Shown one piece after another: positions 24,501 through 36,384 of a stretch of 64,000 nt of DNA. Location: contig OX387192.1 in NCBI GenBank assembly GCA_947561395.2, forward strand, positions 5,394,001 to 5,458,000, written 5' to 3'. Under the pieces are notes generated by a model, which saw only the letters and a program-made list of their open reading frames with translations, was not told where the DNA came from and ran no database searches. Each line of letters opens with the position of its first letter. The first letter of the stretch is position 1. The position numbers were made by a program, and so were the translations under genes. This DNA is from Buxus sempervirens. Its lineage: Eukaryota > Streptophyta > Magnoliopsida > Buxales > Buxaceae.

Positions 24501-27500
24501 CCATTCTTATTATCATTCTTATTATTGTTGTCGATGCTTTGGAAATGATCAGTTTCTTTCAACTTTTGTTTTAACACTTCTGATCTATAGGGTTTGCTAT
24601 TGGGACTTATTCTGTACTTGTACCCTTGCATTTTGAGACAACAGAATTACCTTCAAATGTGATTAAAGTATCATGTATCTATAACAGACAGTTTTTCTAC
24701 TGGTTCACATCCTTAACATGCTGCTGATTCCCACCCTGGGAATTTTGTAGGCACAGCACTCTAAAAGTTTACATTTTTCTGATATATAGAGCCAAAGTAA
24801 AGAAGAGGGAAAGAAAATAAAAGTAAATGGAGCTTTCAGTTGAGAACATGCATATTGTTGGTTCAGTTTGTGTGAATCTTTATCTATGGGAAAGTGATCC
24901 ATGTGATGTCGCTGTTTATCATGCATGTACTCCAGACCATACAAAGAGGCACATATGTTAAGTGGAAATCTTTCCAATGTCTTGTAATTCTTTCTTTGAT
25001 GATATTTTTCCTTTGTAGTCTAAAGCAACGTTTGTTATTGCTTTTCAAAAAAATTGCTTCAAAAAGCAAGAAAAGCAATTAGATTGCTTTTCCTTGTATG
25101 AAGATCTTTTCATGAAGCAAAACTTTTTGGTTCACATTTGCTTTGTTGCAAAAAAGCATGTTTGGTAACATCAAAAAATAAAAATTTATTTCTTGGGTAA
25201 TATTATCACTATTATAGTAGGGGTGAGTGGTAGTGGTGGGTGGGCCCGGTGGGGTGTTGGTGGTGTTGGATGGTGGATTGTACTAGTGGTTGGTGGTGGT
25301 AAGCATGATTCGGGTGGTGGGTAGTAGTCATGGTGATAATGGTGGTGAGTGGTGGGTGATTGTGGTGGTAGTATTGGTGGGTGGGGGTGCTGTGATGGGT
25401 GGATTGTGATGCTGGTGGTGGTAGAGGTGGTGGGTGAGTGGGTTGGTGGTGATAGTAGCAGTGGTGCTGAGTGGTGGGTGATTGTGGTGGTAGTATTGGT
25501 GGGTGGGGGTGTTGTGATGTGTGGATTGCGATGATGGTGGTGGGAGAGGTGGTGGATGAGTGGGTTGGTGGTGATGGTAACAATGGCGGTGATAGGGTTC
25601 CGGTGGTATTGGTGGGCGGGGGTGGTAGTGGTCTTGTTGGATTGTGGTGGGTTGGGGTTTTGGTGGCAGTGAATGGGTAGATGGGTAGTGTTGGTGGTAA
25701 TGGGGGTGGTGGTAGTATTGATGGATGGGGGTGGTATTAGGTGCACGAGTAAATGGTGATGATGGTGTTTGTAGTGGGTGTGGGGTAGTGTGGTAGTGGG
25801 TGGGTGGATGGGTGTTGATAGTGGTGGTGGAAATGTTGTTGGTGGTTGTTCTTTTGGGGGATAATGGTGCTGGTGATTTTTAGTTGGGGGCGGTGGTGGT
25901 GGTGGTGAGTATTGGGTGGTTGTCGTGGTGATGGTGATGGATGGTGGTGCCCATGGTGGGAAGTGAGAGTAGATGGTGGTGAGGTAGTAGGTGGTGGGTG
26001 GCAGTGGGTGGTGTGGTAGTAGTGGTTTGTGCTGGTAGTGGTGGTGGTGTGCGTTGGTTGTTAGTGTTAGAAGTAGAGCTGTAAGTTTTGCCCAACCCAA
26101 CTCGAATAATAGCCCAAACTAAAGTTTAGTTTGGGTTTGGGTCAGGCCCGAACTTAATTTTATGCCTGAAGTTGAGTTTGACTTGGGCTTGGGTTCATGC
26201 TTTGTGGCCCGAAAAACCCGAACTAAAGAATAAATCCATGAGTATATAACAACTTTCTAAAGAAGAAACCCATGAGTCATATCCAAACATTGCTCTTTGC
26301 ATGGTCTTTCTCACTTGTTTAAAAGAAATGAGAGTTCTTTCTCTCTTATTTAAAGTAATTGGGAGTTTATTTTTCCCAACATGCTATTAAGAAGATTGCA
26401 ACACTAATGGTTTGTCTATACTAGTTTTATAAAACCTTTAAGAAAGGGTATCAGTCATGTTGAAGTGGAATCTATGGGGATTGTTTAATACATCCTTAGG
26501 AATGGTAAAGTTAATTAATTAAATAGAGAGTAACCTTACTTCTACATGGAAAAGACAAATATTTATATGAACCGAGTAATTTTAAGGAAAGTATCTCCTC
26601 TATTATAATCTTTGGTTTCTTTTCCTTTTTTAAAGTACTCAAAATAACATGTGAATTGTCTTTTATCTCTTTATATTTGTATGTATTGAATAATTTTGTA
26701 TCATGTTGCATCATAATTAATATTTTAGTTCATAAATTCTAATTTTACTTTACCATAAAATGTTTTAAAATGCAATTCTCTTAAGTTTACATTTAAATTG
26801 GGTTGGCCCAAACCTAGCCCGAACTCAAGAAATAATTTTAGGTTTGGTTTTGGGCTCAAGGAGTTTGGGTCTAAGGTAGGCCAAAGTGAGATTGGGCCAA
26901 CTAATTTTACATTGGGTTGAGCCCGAATTCATTAAAACCCAGACCAACCCGCCCTACTTACAACTCTAGTTAGAAGCAATAAGCAAAATAAGCAAAGAAT
27001 GATTCTCAAGAAAAGCAATTAGATTGCTTTTGGCTTCATCGTGAAAAGCAAAAGCAAACACTAACCAAACATGCTTATTACTTCAAAAATCATGATTTTG
27101 CTTCAATAAGCAAAAAAACAAAAGCAAAAAGCAATACCAAACATGCATAAGATTGATGTGCTAGGTGCTATGATTTTCTTATCAGAACAAATAAAAAATT
27201 TGTGTTCTTAATTACATCTGTTTGACTTTTTATTATCAGTTATAAATTTTAATCTTATGCTTTAGGTCATATGCTGCCCATGTTTATGGATCACTTGATC
27301 TATTAAATCTCTATACCTGTGTTTCAACACGTTGAATCCAAGTTTTAACCATTTGTTGCCGTATCTTTTGTGCAAATTATAAGAAATGATATTCATGATG
27401 CTTTTCTGTTGATCAATAATTTTGAGGGTTAGACTGTAAATTTGATTTAGTGAACTCAGCTTCTGCTTGAGGTGCCGGAGTGAAGAATATTTTGTTTTAC

Positions 27501-29220
27501 TGATTCTTCACTGATATAAGTTTAATGCAGGCCATATCAGCTACTATTTTCCAGGATCAGGAGCAATATTTACAGGAGACACCTTATTCAGCTTATCATG
27601 TGGAAAGCTTTTTGAAGGAACTCCAGAGCAGGTACCATGTTTTCCTATTTATTATGTGTGGAATGATATTTATTTAGTAGTATTTTTGCATGCTTTTACA
27701 ACACTAGCTAATTTTATTGGACCTACACTGTAGCCTGATGTTGCAACTGGAATGACTAAAAATTTCTCCTGGCAAGAGGGATGGAAGAAGGGAATTAGGG
27801 AGATTAGTTTGGTAAAATGTTGATTAGGTAATATGCTTTGATTTATCATGCAGTCTTCCTAGTACCACTATACTTATTTTCCTGTAATTTTGACCTTTCT
27901 TAAAACATTAGTTCAAATTTAGAATATCCTTATATATATATATATACACACATATCAATTGAGATCTTCAAGCTTCTAAGTGATTTGATTGGGACTAGTG
28001 CTCAACTGTTACACTTTGTTACTAACATGAATTGGCCTGTGGCTGGACAATGCTCAAGTGTTCTGCTTTGTTACAACTACAAAATTCCCCCCGCCACAAA
28101 CACCACCTCTCTCTTTCTCACTCACACAACACACAAAATTCCTTGTGCGTATATTTTTTGTGCTTCGTGCTTATTTATATGGTGTTATTCTGCACCAGAA
28201 TATTCTACTTTCAATGACTAATTAAATCATTCACAAATCGTAGCTTTTGATTATTTGTGTTGTAGATGCATTCTTCGCTCAGAAAGATCATGATTTTGCC
28301 AGATCACACAAATATATATTGTGGGCATGAGTACACACTGGTTGGTAGTTTTCTCTTTTAATTCCTAAATTCTTTTGGCATTGAAGTTTTGAAATTATCG
28401 ACCATCATATGTCCCCTCTTACAGAGCAACTCAAAGTTTGCGCTGTCCATTGAACCCACGAATGAAGCACTCAAGTCTTATGCCGCTCATGTAGCCCATC
28501 TCCGTAATAGGGGCTTGCCAACGGTATTTTTTGTAACTTTCTAAGGAGAAAAATATAAATATTTTATCAGCATAGTGATTGGTTCCTCTTGTTGTCAATG
28601 GTCAACCTGTTGGGTAGAGTAGAACCAAGCTAGGATGTAAGTATTAATCCTATTCGTGGTGAATTGTCATTTGACCACTGCCTCTTGGATTGACTTTTAG
28701 CCTACAAATCATGCTCTGATAGAATGGCATCAACAATCCAATTAGTGAACTTCTCTATTTAGAAGGCTTAACTAGTTATTGAGAATTCAAACAAAATTGG
28801 TGACAAAACAGTTACGATTGTCGAGTCCATGCATGTACTAAGGATGCATTAATTGGCTTGTATGAAATCTGGATCAAGTGCATATTCCATATTTTACGTC
28901 AAGGTATGGTGTATCATGCTTTAGCTGTCAGGATTTCAGCTGAAGATTCAAGGAGCATATCTATTTTAACAAAATCATGAGTCCTCTTTTGAGTTATAGC
29001 AGAACCAATGGCATTCCCACCGATAATTACAGTTTTCTCTGACCAAAGTTTTCTATATTGAACATGTGAGCAGATACCGACAACATTGAAGATGGAAAAG
29101 GCATGTAATCCATTCCTTCGCACTTCAAGCACTGAAATACGTCGAAAATTAAATATCCCAGCATCTGCAAGTGAAGAAGAGGCCTTGGGTGTCATTCGCA
29201 GAGCAAAGGATAACTGGTAA
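16291..29220 (+). CDS. GLX2: Glyoxalase II (hydroxyacylglutathione hydrolase), mitochondrial type
   Basis: Eight exons join in frame: 16291-16338, 19208-19393, 22093-22296, 23604-23727, 27531-27631, 28266-28340, 28425-28523, 29074-29220; 327 codons plus TAA, close to the length of plant mitochondrial GLX2. The enzyme hydrolyses S-lactoylglutathione to lactate and glutathione, the second step of methylglyoxal detoxification. It is a binuclear-metal beta-lactamase-fold protein: THHHYDH (H127, H129, D131, H132), TPGHT (H185), TGD (D204) and CGHEYT (H242) supply all seven ligands. [11 protein letters not shown] and KACNPFLR are family motifs. Residues 1-78 form a basic, Ser/Arg/Leu-rich leader ([16 protein letters not shown] onward), a likely mitochondrial transit peptide. 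Exon 1 was chosen because its end (SFPCSR) joins VGSGLCVRP as in GLX2-5 relatives; its donor AGG|GTTCGT is weak, so this is the least certain exon. It appears functional. Confidence 0.92.
17110..18620 (-). repeat. Copia-LTR-like fragment in GLX2 intron 1
   Basis: It starts TGTTGGAATACTACTG, comparable to TGTTGGCAAAAATAGG at 11757. It contains a block (AATTCAATGATC... AAATCGCACAATAATAGCGG... ACGAACACGAAC) that resembles the LTR core at about 12030-12130. No clear right end or target duplication was found, so it is a related LTR or solo-LTR relic rather than a defined element. Confidence 0.45.
20270..20866 (+). mobile_element. 5'-truncated RTE-type LINE tail in GLX2 intron 2
   Basis: The plus strand reads [20 protein letters not shown], then [46 protein letters not shown] and [11 protein letters not shown], the end of plant RTE-clade reverse transcriptases. 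Several stops interrupt it. The copy ends in (GAT)n at 20855-20866, the short 3' repeat typical of RTE elements. It is a dead 5'-truncated copy in sense with the host gene. Confidence 0.85.
21502..21530. repeat. G29 homopolymer in GLX2 intron 2
   Basis: An uninterrupted run of 29 G, preceded by T-runs. The true length may differ because such tracts are hard to sequence. Confidence 0.9.
25213..26060. repeat. GGT-rich minisatellite
   Basis: About 850 bp of imperfect GGT/GGTGAT units, G-rich on the plus strand. Within it a unit of about 122 bp is duplicated: GAGTGGTGGGTGATTGTGGT occurs near 25347 and again near 25469. The 304-codon minus ORF across it is only the Pro/Thr/His reading of the repeat. 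Confidence 0.9.
26074..26968. mobile_element. hAT-type MITE, 895 bp
   Basis: Ends TAGAGCTGTAAGTTTTGCCC and, complemented, TAGAGTTGTAAGTAGGGCGG. Flanked by identical 8-bp duplications GTTAGAAG (26066-26073, 26969-26976). The subterminal GGGTTGGGTTTGGGTT-like segments are shared with the element at 32133-32864, so both belong to one family. No transposase. Confidence 0.93.
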
Positions 29221-30455
29221 AGTATCACTGTGTACAAGAGATAAGGTTCTTCTTCTGCAATAATTTACTGTAAAAAATATACCTTCCTGTATTCCTTAAC
29301 GAAATTTTTTGATGCGCTAAATTTGTTACGATATGCTACAATGACTTTCAACACATAATAGAATTGAGGCCATGCACTAAACATGGCAGATATGTGACTT
29401 CCTATCTTAATCCAGGTGATTTCAGCAGAATCGACACCACGACAAGATGACAAGAGCCTAGTCCCAAATCAAGAAAGGTTATATTACAAAATTAGTGAGG
29501 TTTATTGGATGGTTCTTATTTAGTGAGAACTTCTAAACTCAATGATGCCTCCTTGGATTATCTATACTATTAGTACAGGAAAGAGGGGAGGAATATTCCC
29601 CCCAGATTCTGGCCTCCTTTTGTTTTTTACCCAACTATTGCTCTTCCCAACTAAACAATCCGAAACTATAACCACCCTACTACTCTTTCCACATTTGAAT
29701 TTAAACCCTTTCTTATATGTTACCACAATTAGTATGACAAAATTAAAATGGGAGGGGCTTATCGGATTGAACCTTGGAACAAGGATCTAATTGTACACTG
29801 AATCTGTTTTTTAGAGAACAAAAGGGGCTTCAGAAGGGAGGGTAGAAAATGAGTTTGTTTTTCAAAGAACAAAAAGGGCTTTTAGAAGGGAGGGTATAAA
29901 AAGGATTAGTGCAAATGCTTGATGGAATCTTGTTAGGCCATTCTGATTTGTCAAGAACCGTCATTTCCTTCTCCTTCCTACTCAAAGCGGCATTGAATTG
30001 CAGATCTGTCACTGTCCTAGATGTTAAAGGTTAAGTGATTAACTAAAGAAGTCTCTATAAGCCTTGGAGCTTTTGGAGCAATGGATAGGCACAAAACAAA
30101 TGGTATCAAAGTCAACCATTACGTTTTGGGTTCAAGTCACAGAAGAGGCAACTTAGAGGCTGAATTAAAATGCCTTGATAGTATGCATGAGCATGGTATG
30201 ACTTTGGTGTCAACAGAATAGGCCATTGTTGATGTCAGAATAGGCCATTGTTGATGTCGGCTACGAAAGTGTGGTGGAATGATAATAGATATATGTTTTA
30301 CATGTTCAACTATCCCATTTAGTGGCTCAAATTATAAAAAAAATTCAACCAACCATGGATAATGAATTTTCGTTAAAATTTTCAATTTTTACAAACAAAG
30401 AACAACCCCGCTATAGTGAAGCATAGGATTTTCCTACAAGAGGATATGAGGACTA
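29221..30455. other. GLX2 3' flank and intergenic DNA
   Basis: Probable 3' UTR first, then DNA without a recognisable gene. Two short tandem duplications are visible. One is around 29815-29900 (AAGGGAGGGTA segments about 55 bp apart). The other is a 25-bp repeat of AGAATAGGCCATTGTTGATG at about 30217-30260. Confidence 0.5.
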
Positions 30456-30924
30456 AAGTGGCGTTTGGTATTGCTAGTCCTTATGGATAAGCACTTAAAA
30501 AGTAAGTTGACTTATTTAAGTACTTATCTGTAGTTGTAAAAAAGTGTTCATTTGAAAAAATTGGTGTTTGGTTAACGCATATATTTAAGCACTTAATAAG
30601 ATAGTACGTGCTTTTTAGTTAAGGAAAGTGTTTGATAAACATATATATTAAAGCACTTAATTTTTTATTTTATACAAAGTAACCATAACAAAGCCTTGTA
30701 TTTTATTTGGATCCCTATAAAAAACAAAAACAAAAAATGGAAAAATATGATAAAAATAAGTTTTGATAAGGAATAAATAAATAAAAAAGAATAAATGCAT
30801 CTTACAAAATAAATCCATCAAGAAAATATAGAAAGTAATCTGTAACAAAGGAAAATACTATCTATGAAATAAAACCTCACATATGTAACAAATTCAAAAA
30901 TATGTAATTAAATAAAACTAATAT

Positions 30925-31170
30925 AACCACTATCGTGTGCAAGCCATTAGGATCTAGTTCATCATCAAAGAACCTTTCTTCATCTTCAGATTGTCTAAAG
31001 TACTCATCATATAATGCCACTTATCAAATAAAATTATGTATAGCCATTGTTATCACAACGATATATCTTTGTGTTGAAAATGGATATGGAGCCATCAATT
31101 TTAAAATTGGGAACCAAGCCTTCAATACACCAAAACATTTTTCTAGATCTGCAACCCACAAAAAAGAAAT
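30925..31170 (-). pseudogene. Harbinger transposase C-terminal relic
   Basis: The minus strand reads DLEKCFGVLKAWFPILKLM, then PYPFSTQRYIVVITMAIHNF. It aligns with the IERCFGVLKARFPILKLM region of the intact transposase at 52303-52772. Only this C-terminal piece remains. The catalytic Glu position reads E in DLEK. Confidence 0.8.
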
Positions 31171-31467
31171 AAAAATTAATGAAAGATGAATTGTATAGTA
31201 TCTCACAAGAGCAACAAAATTTCACTTGCATTAGTACAAATAATACACTCTGTACAAACGACATGGAGTTTCTTTCCTTTACTAAATTTTTCCACTTCAC
31301 TCAATGACAAGGAGAGCAAATTGCATGAAGCTGATGTAAGTTTAGAAGATCAAGTGATGAAACTGGCAGAGATGAGAGCTCGCATTTTCATATGCAAAAT
31401 TTGAAATTAGTATCTTTATATACACACGCTAATACACACATTGTCAAAGCATAGTCTAAGTGTGTAT

Positions 31468-31492
31468 GAGAGAGAGAGAGAGAGAGAGAGAT
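31468..31492. repeat. (GA)n microsatellite
   Basis: About 12 GA units. The flanking GCATAGTCTAAGTGTGT is repeated at about 31449 and 31520, a local duplication. Confidence 0.9.
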
Positions 31493-32132
31493 TCCATTCA
31501 TTCCAGTCAGGAACAAAAAGCATAGTCTAAGTGTGTGCTCCACCTGGTCAAAGCATGTGTTTTTTTTTTTTTTGTTTTTTTAAGCTAAAAGTTAGTTTGA
31601 TAAACCCTCATCATCTTCGCTGGAATGATTGCAAGTGAATGGCTCATGATATAGGGGGTCAAGGTTTGTGAAGATAGATATATTGATTAGAAAAATATTG
31701 TCATCTATAACAAAAAATACTTCTGAGTTTTTTCTTCTGCTTTCAGCTTTGGAAAAAAAAAAGCAAAAAGCTTACTTTTTTTTTCCTCTTGAAAAGTAAT
31801 ATAAAAAAGTTAGAAACCAAACTAACTTTAAAAAAAAAATGTTAATTTCTTGCCTGGTACCTTTTTCTTCTAATCTTATCTCTTGTTTGGACAATACCCA
31901 TACCCTTGGATAAACTTATTCCTACCTTCCCTAATTTTCCCACACATCCATCTCAACATCAAAATCATCCTATGCAATGTTGCTTTCTTTTTGTTTTTTG
32001 GCTCAACATGTTGAACAATTCATTATAACAAGCTTTTTCTTCCTTTGTGTTGAAATTGAATACAAAAGAGAAAACCAATGGGCAAGAGTATGGCCAAAGG
32101 GGAAAGATTACCCAATTAAAAGCATACAAGAA

Positions 32133-32864
32133 TAGAGCTGTAAGTTTTGCCCAGCCCGCCCAACCCAACCCGATCTAAGATTTTATTTTGGGTTTGGGTT
32201 TGGATTTGGGTTGGGCTTGATTTTAGGCCCGAACTTGAGTTTGGGTTGGGTTTGGGTTTGTACCTCATAGCCCGAAAAACCCAAAAAGCCCGAACTATAT
32301 AAAGCCAAGGTTAAATGACTTACCTCAAACCTCATATTCTTCCTAAGTTCTTTCAAACTCCAAGCCCTTCCTCTCTATTTTTCCAATCAATTCCCCAATA
32401 GATAAAGTTCTATAGAATTGAGTATAAAGCTTCAAACCTAAAACTTTTTCAAGATTTAGGAAAGTTGATAATGTTGACCTTTGTATGGATAATGACTTGA
32501 GATTTACAAAGGGTCACATTTTCAATAAGTATTTCTTTCATAATGTTGAATGTGTTGTCTTATAATTTGGTCAATAAATCTTAGAAATGTTATAATTTAA
32601 AAACTCAATTTTTTGCTTTCCTATACTAAAGACATTATAGACTTATTGCCTTTGCTATTATATTTCATTAGATCATTGATAGATCCCATTAATTTGGGCC
32701 AACCCAAACCCAGCCCAAACTCGAAAAATAATTTTAGGGTTGGGTTTGGGTTCAAGCAGTTTGGGTTTAGGGTGGGCCAAGGTGAGTTTGGGCCAATTGA
32801 TTTTAGATTGGGTTGAGCCCGAACTCACCAAATCCCAGCCCAACCCGCCCTACTTACAACTCTA
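32133..32864. mobile_element. hAT-type MITE, 732 bp, same family as 26074-26968
   Basis: Ends TAGAGCTGTAAGTTTTGCCC and, complemented, TAGAGTTGTAAGTAGGGCGG. Flanked by identical 8-bp duplications TACAAGAA (32125-32132, 32865-32872). The interior is diverged from its sibling, but the GGGTTTGGGTTGGG subterminal segments are shared. Confidence 0.93.
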
Positions 32865-33876
32865 TACAAGAATCTTTTGGATTTGTTTTTATCTAAAGGC
32901 AACCAGAAAAGCTCCTTGGGAAGCAAACTGTCCATGCTACCTTTTAATTATAACATTATTCAACTTCTAAGTCATATCATAGAACAAGTTGGAATTGTGT
33001 TTTTTATGATAAGAAGGCATATCATAGACCAAGTTTGTATTTTCTAAAGTGCTAACACAATCAAGCAATCATTATTGTTAGTTCAGTTATTTCTGCCCAA
33101 CCCCTTTAGTATGTGGCCTGCAATAGTTACCAACTTCTAGTATTCAGAAGATAGGCAGAAGCCCTTAACTTTTTAAGATAAAAAAGGGAGGGAGAAAGTC
33201 ATTCGCAAAATTGACTGAAATAAAATCTAATGCACCAAGGAATCAACTGGCTTAAATATTAAGAGCCTAATGGTTTTTAATGAAGCTGTTAGCACCTGAT
33301 TTTTGCACCCCTAAAATAAAGGAAAATGAAAAATCAAAACCCTAAGGGGGTCAAAAATTTGACTTTTCCAATTAAGGAAATTTGGCCATCAAACTTTATA
33401 TCATTGAAAAGAGCATGTCGACACGGTTCTAACGCAACTAAGTTTGCTGGAATCGGAGTCCAGGTGAGAAAAATATGGCCCGGTCAAACTTCCAGAAGGC
33501 AAAAAGTTGACTTTTTGCTCGGCCCCAATCCAACTGCCAAAATTGATCTCAATAGATAACTGGTTCCGAGCTGATTCCAACGACATTAAGTTTGCTTAAA
33601 TCGGACACCAGATGAAGAAGATATGAGCAGTTGAAATTTCAAGAAAACAGCCCGTGCGGCAAAAACAGCAGAATAAAGCAAAATAAATGAACAAATAAAT
33701 AAAATAATCATATACTAATGTTTTAATAATATGATTTTAGATATTTTGAATATTTTAATAATATAATCATAAAGAATCCCGGATTTTATAATAAAATAAT
33801 AATAAAATCGAATAAAATCTTTATTAAAAATCAAATTTCATAAACTGTTTGAAATCCGGCATTTAAAAAACGTGCG

Positions 33877-34073
33877 AAACCGCACTTGAAGTACGGTTTG
33901 ATCCGAACCGCACTTCAGATACGGTTCGATCTTCTAGAAGGTGGACGCGTGTCCTGTACGGCGACAGCTGGCAGATTCGCGCAGATTTGCACGTGTTGAA
34001 TGCCAACCGCACTTAAAGTGCGGTTTTTGTTTTTTTAGTGCAATTTTGTCACAACCGCACTTCAAGTACGGTT
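33877..34073. promoter_or_regulatory. Four palindromes upstream of the solo-LTR TATA box
   Basis: Half-site AACCGCACTT facing AAGT(G/A)CGGTT across 1-5 nt, at 33877-33899, 33904-33928, 34005-34025 (perfect) and 34053-34073. Related copies recur at 34872-34893 and 34900-34920 downstream of the TATA box. The position in U3 suggests protein-binding sites; that is inference. Confidence 0.75.
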
Positions 34074-34090
34074 CCGGCACTTTTTTTGCC

Positions 34091-34098
34091 TATAAATA
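34091..34098 (+). promoter_or_regulatory. TATA box of the solo LTR
   Basis: TATAAATA in the context GCCTATAAATAGAGG, the same context as GCCTATAAATAGGAG in the LTR at 59833. It gives the LTR's plus orientation. Confidence 0.75.
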
Positions 34099-36384
34099 GA
34101 GGGCCACCCCCCCCCCCCCCCCCCATTTGAAACAAGCTTCCCCCTTTGGTCCCCACTCTCTCCCTTTGTCTCCTACTTGGCCGAAACCCTGCCCAAGTTC
34201 TGCCACCTCCAAAACCCAACCACAAATCCCCAAAACACCTTTACTTTGTTCAAACCTTGCCTAAACCCTCTCCTTCCACCCATTTGACAAAGGAACCTGT
34301 CAAATCCCTTTCAAATTCAATCTGTTAAATCTAACGGGACGCGGAAGCGCTACCGAAATTATTAGGAAACCACAAACCACAATCAATCAACAAGAAGGCC
34401 ACATTGTAAGTATTTTTGTAATTTTTTTTGCAAATACAGTATAATTACTTTTAACATCTCTTTATTTTTATTTTTTTATCCTAATGCTTCTAACCTGTTT
34501 GTTGCTTGTTTAAGCCCATGAGATGCTAAAATTAAAGTGATTATTTCATTAAAAGGGAAGAGGCTATCCATGAATTAACATGGATACTTTAAACTAACTC
34601 ATTTTGCTATAATGTTTTTTTTTAGAACTCTTCTACCCCTGTAATTTCCCCTTTTCCCTCCTGAAAAATGACTGTGATTGACCAAGCAAAAAAAGGAGTG
34701 AGCCCAAGACTACAAAGAACGTAAAAAGGGAAGAAATGGCTTTATGAGCCAAGTGGAGAAAATATAAGACCTGGAAGGAAAGCTGAAGCCCGGCGGAGGT
34801 TGCCAGAAGTCCCAGAAAAGTCACCAAAGTGATCCAGATTGAAATCGGCGCAAACAAGTGAAACTGGGCAGCAACCGCACACACAGAACGGTTCTGACCA
34901 AACCGCACTAAAAGTACGGTCAGATTAGAAAAATGACTAAAAAACTAATTTATGTGGCCCGGTTGAACCCAATTCGATCCAAACCGGCCTGAACCAGTCT
35001 CTTAGATAATTTGGGCTATCTTAAGCCCATTTTTAGATTGTGGGCCTAGATTAGCCCACCAAGATTCCCCAAGGCCCACCTTAGATCGGCCCATACCGGG
35101 CCCGTTTTCAACAAACGGTCTCCAGGCTACTGGACTTTGGCTAATGGGCCCATTCCAAGCCCACTAAGCCCAAACTAAAATTGTAAATAAATAAAACTTA
35201 ATAAAATAACCAAATGGGTTACCCAATAACCCAATTGGGCCCAAGGCCCAACCTTGGTAACCCACGGGTCTTCCAACGGGACCCGGGTCCGATCCACTTC
35301 ACTTAGATAAATAAAAAGATAAAATCAAACTAAAGGGGACCCACACCTCCAGAGGGCCCCGCCAGACCTAATAAGGCAGCATGCTGGTCTAGGAAGAGTG
35401 AGATTGACTCAAAAACCAGGGAGACCCGAGGGACCCGTCAAACCGACGGGGCAGGCCGGGGTGTCTTAAGGCTTCCCCGAACCGTAACCGAGGACTTAGC
35501 TAGATCTCTAATAAGCCGCAGACCAGACTTAGACCCGGACAGGGCAAAACCGTGTCTGCCTGCACCTCTCAGGCAGTGGCGACTCCGAAAAGTCCCGAGG
35601 CACGCACTGAAGGTGCGCCCGGTGTGCGATCTAGGATCCAGGTTTTAGGCGCGCACAGAAGCCTTCATGCTTAAATGGGCTTGGAATTTATTTAAGGATT
35701 CACGTGGGATATGTGGAATTCAAATGTAAGAAAGGATCTATTATCAAATTCATTTTCTAATTGTCTTTAAAAAAACCCACCACTACATTTGTTGGAAGCA
35801 GGTTCTTAACATTAGAAGCCATCCAAAGCTATTGTCAGTTGCCAATGGCCACCACCTGATATCCGGTTTACATGGCTGTGAACTTAATGGATAAGCAAGT
35901 TAAAACCTGGAACAGGGGACCGAATAAAGCAGAGAAAGAAATTTTTGATGCAATTTTCTAATAGAAACCCAAAATTCAATGAGAATTGGAGAAATAATCG
36001 TTAAGTTGCAAAAATAACTAACCAAGAGGAAAAAATCACAGAACTGATACAATTTTCAGTCAATAAAATAAAAACCAGTTCTGTCAGAATCTGACCTATA
36101 AGAGCTCGGATGACCTTTTAAGTTAAAATTAAATAAAATTACAAGAGATTTGAATTCAAAGGGCTCAAATGAAAATTTATGCAGAGAAGGAAATGTGATT
36201 CGAACTCCAGCAAGAGAATGAGGCTTCTATTCTGTTGGATTTTGCTGCACCAAATGTTTTATAAGTTTATAACAATAAAGAGGATCTAAGACCAAAAAAG
36301 AAAAAGTGGAGAGAAAAAAAATTCAGGGAAAACAAAGAGAAATAAGAGAGAAAATCCGGAAATTTAAAACCCTAAACAACAAAT

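Larger units (their letters stand above)
25026..27146. mobile_element. Inverted-repeat element (AAAGCAAT-rich ends) in GLX2 intron 4
   Basis: The left end reads ACGTTTGTTATTGCTTTTC. The complement of the right end reads ATGTTTGGTATTGCTTTTTG, and both sides continue with AAAAGCAATTAGATTGCTTT. Such GTTTGGTATTGC termini are common on plant DNA transposons. No target duplication was resolved. The body consists of a GGT-rich minisatellite (25213-26060) and a hAT MITE (26074-26968); no transposase is left. Family uncertain. Confidence 0.6.
33287..35657. mobile_element. Solo LTR, 2,371 bp
   Basis: TGTTAGCACC...GCGCGCACA with identical 5-bp duplications GAAGC (33282-33286, 35658-35662). No internal region follows, so this is an LTR left by LTR-LTR recombination. 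It has a TATA box (TATAAATA, 34091-34098), an array of palindromes upstream of it, and a C18 tract (34107-34124) just downstream. Its size and its TGT-AG-CACC start resemble the LTR at 59445-61717, but the sequences are otherwise different. The ORFs within it have no family feature. Confidence 0.92.

Noticed and set aside
25186..26100. 304-codon minus-strand ORF (Pro/Thr/His-rich)
   Set aside because: It is the low-complexity translation of the GGT-rich minisatellite, and other frames are also open there.
33326..34328. Small plus-strand ORFs in the solo LTR
   Set aside because: No family features; they lie in LTR U3/R sequence, and LTRs of this type do not code.
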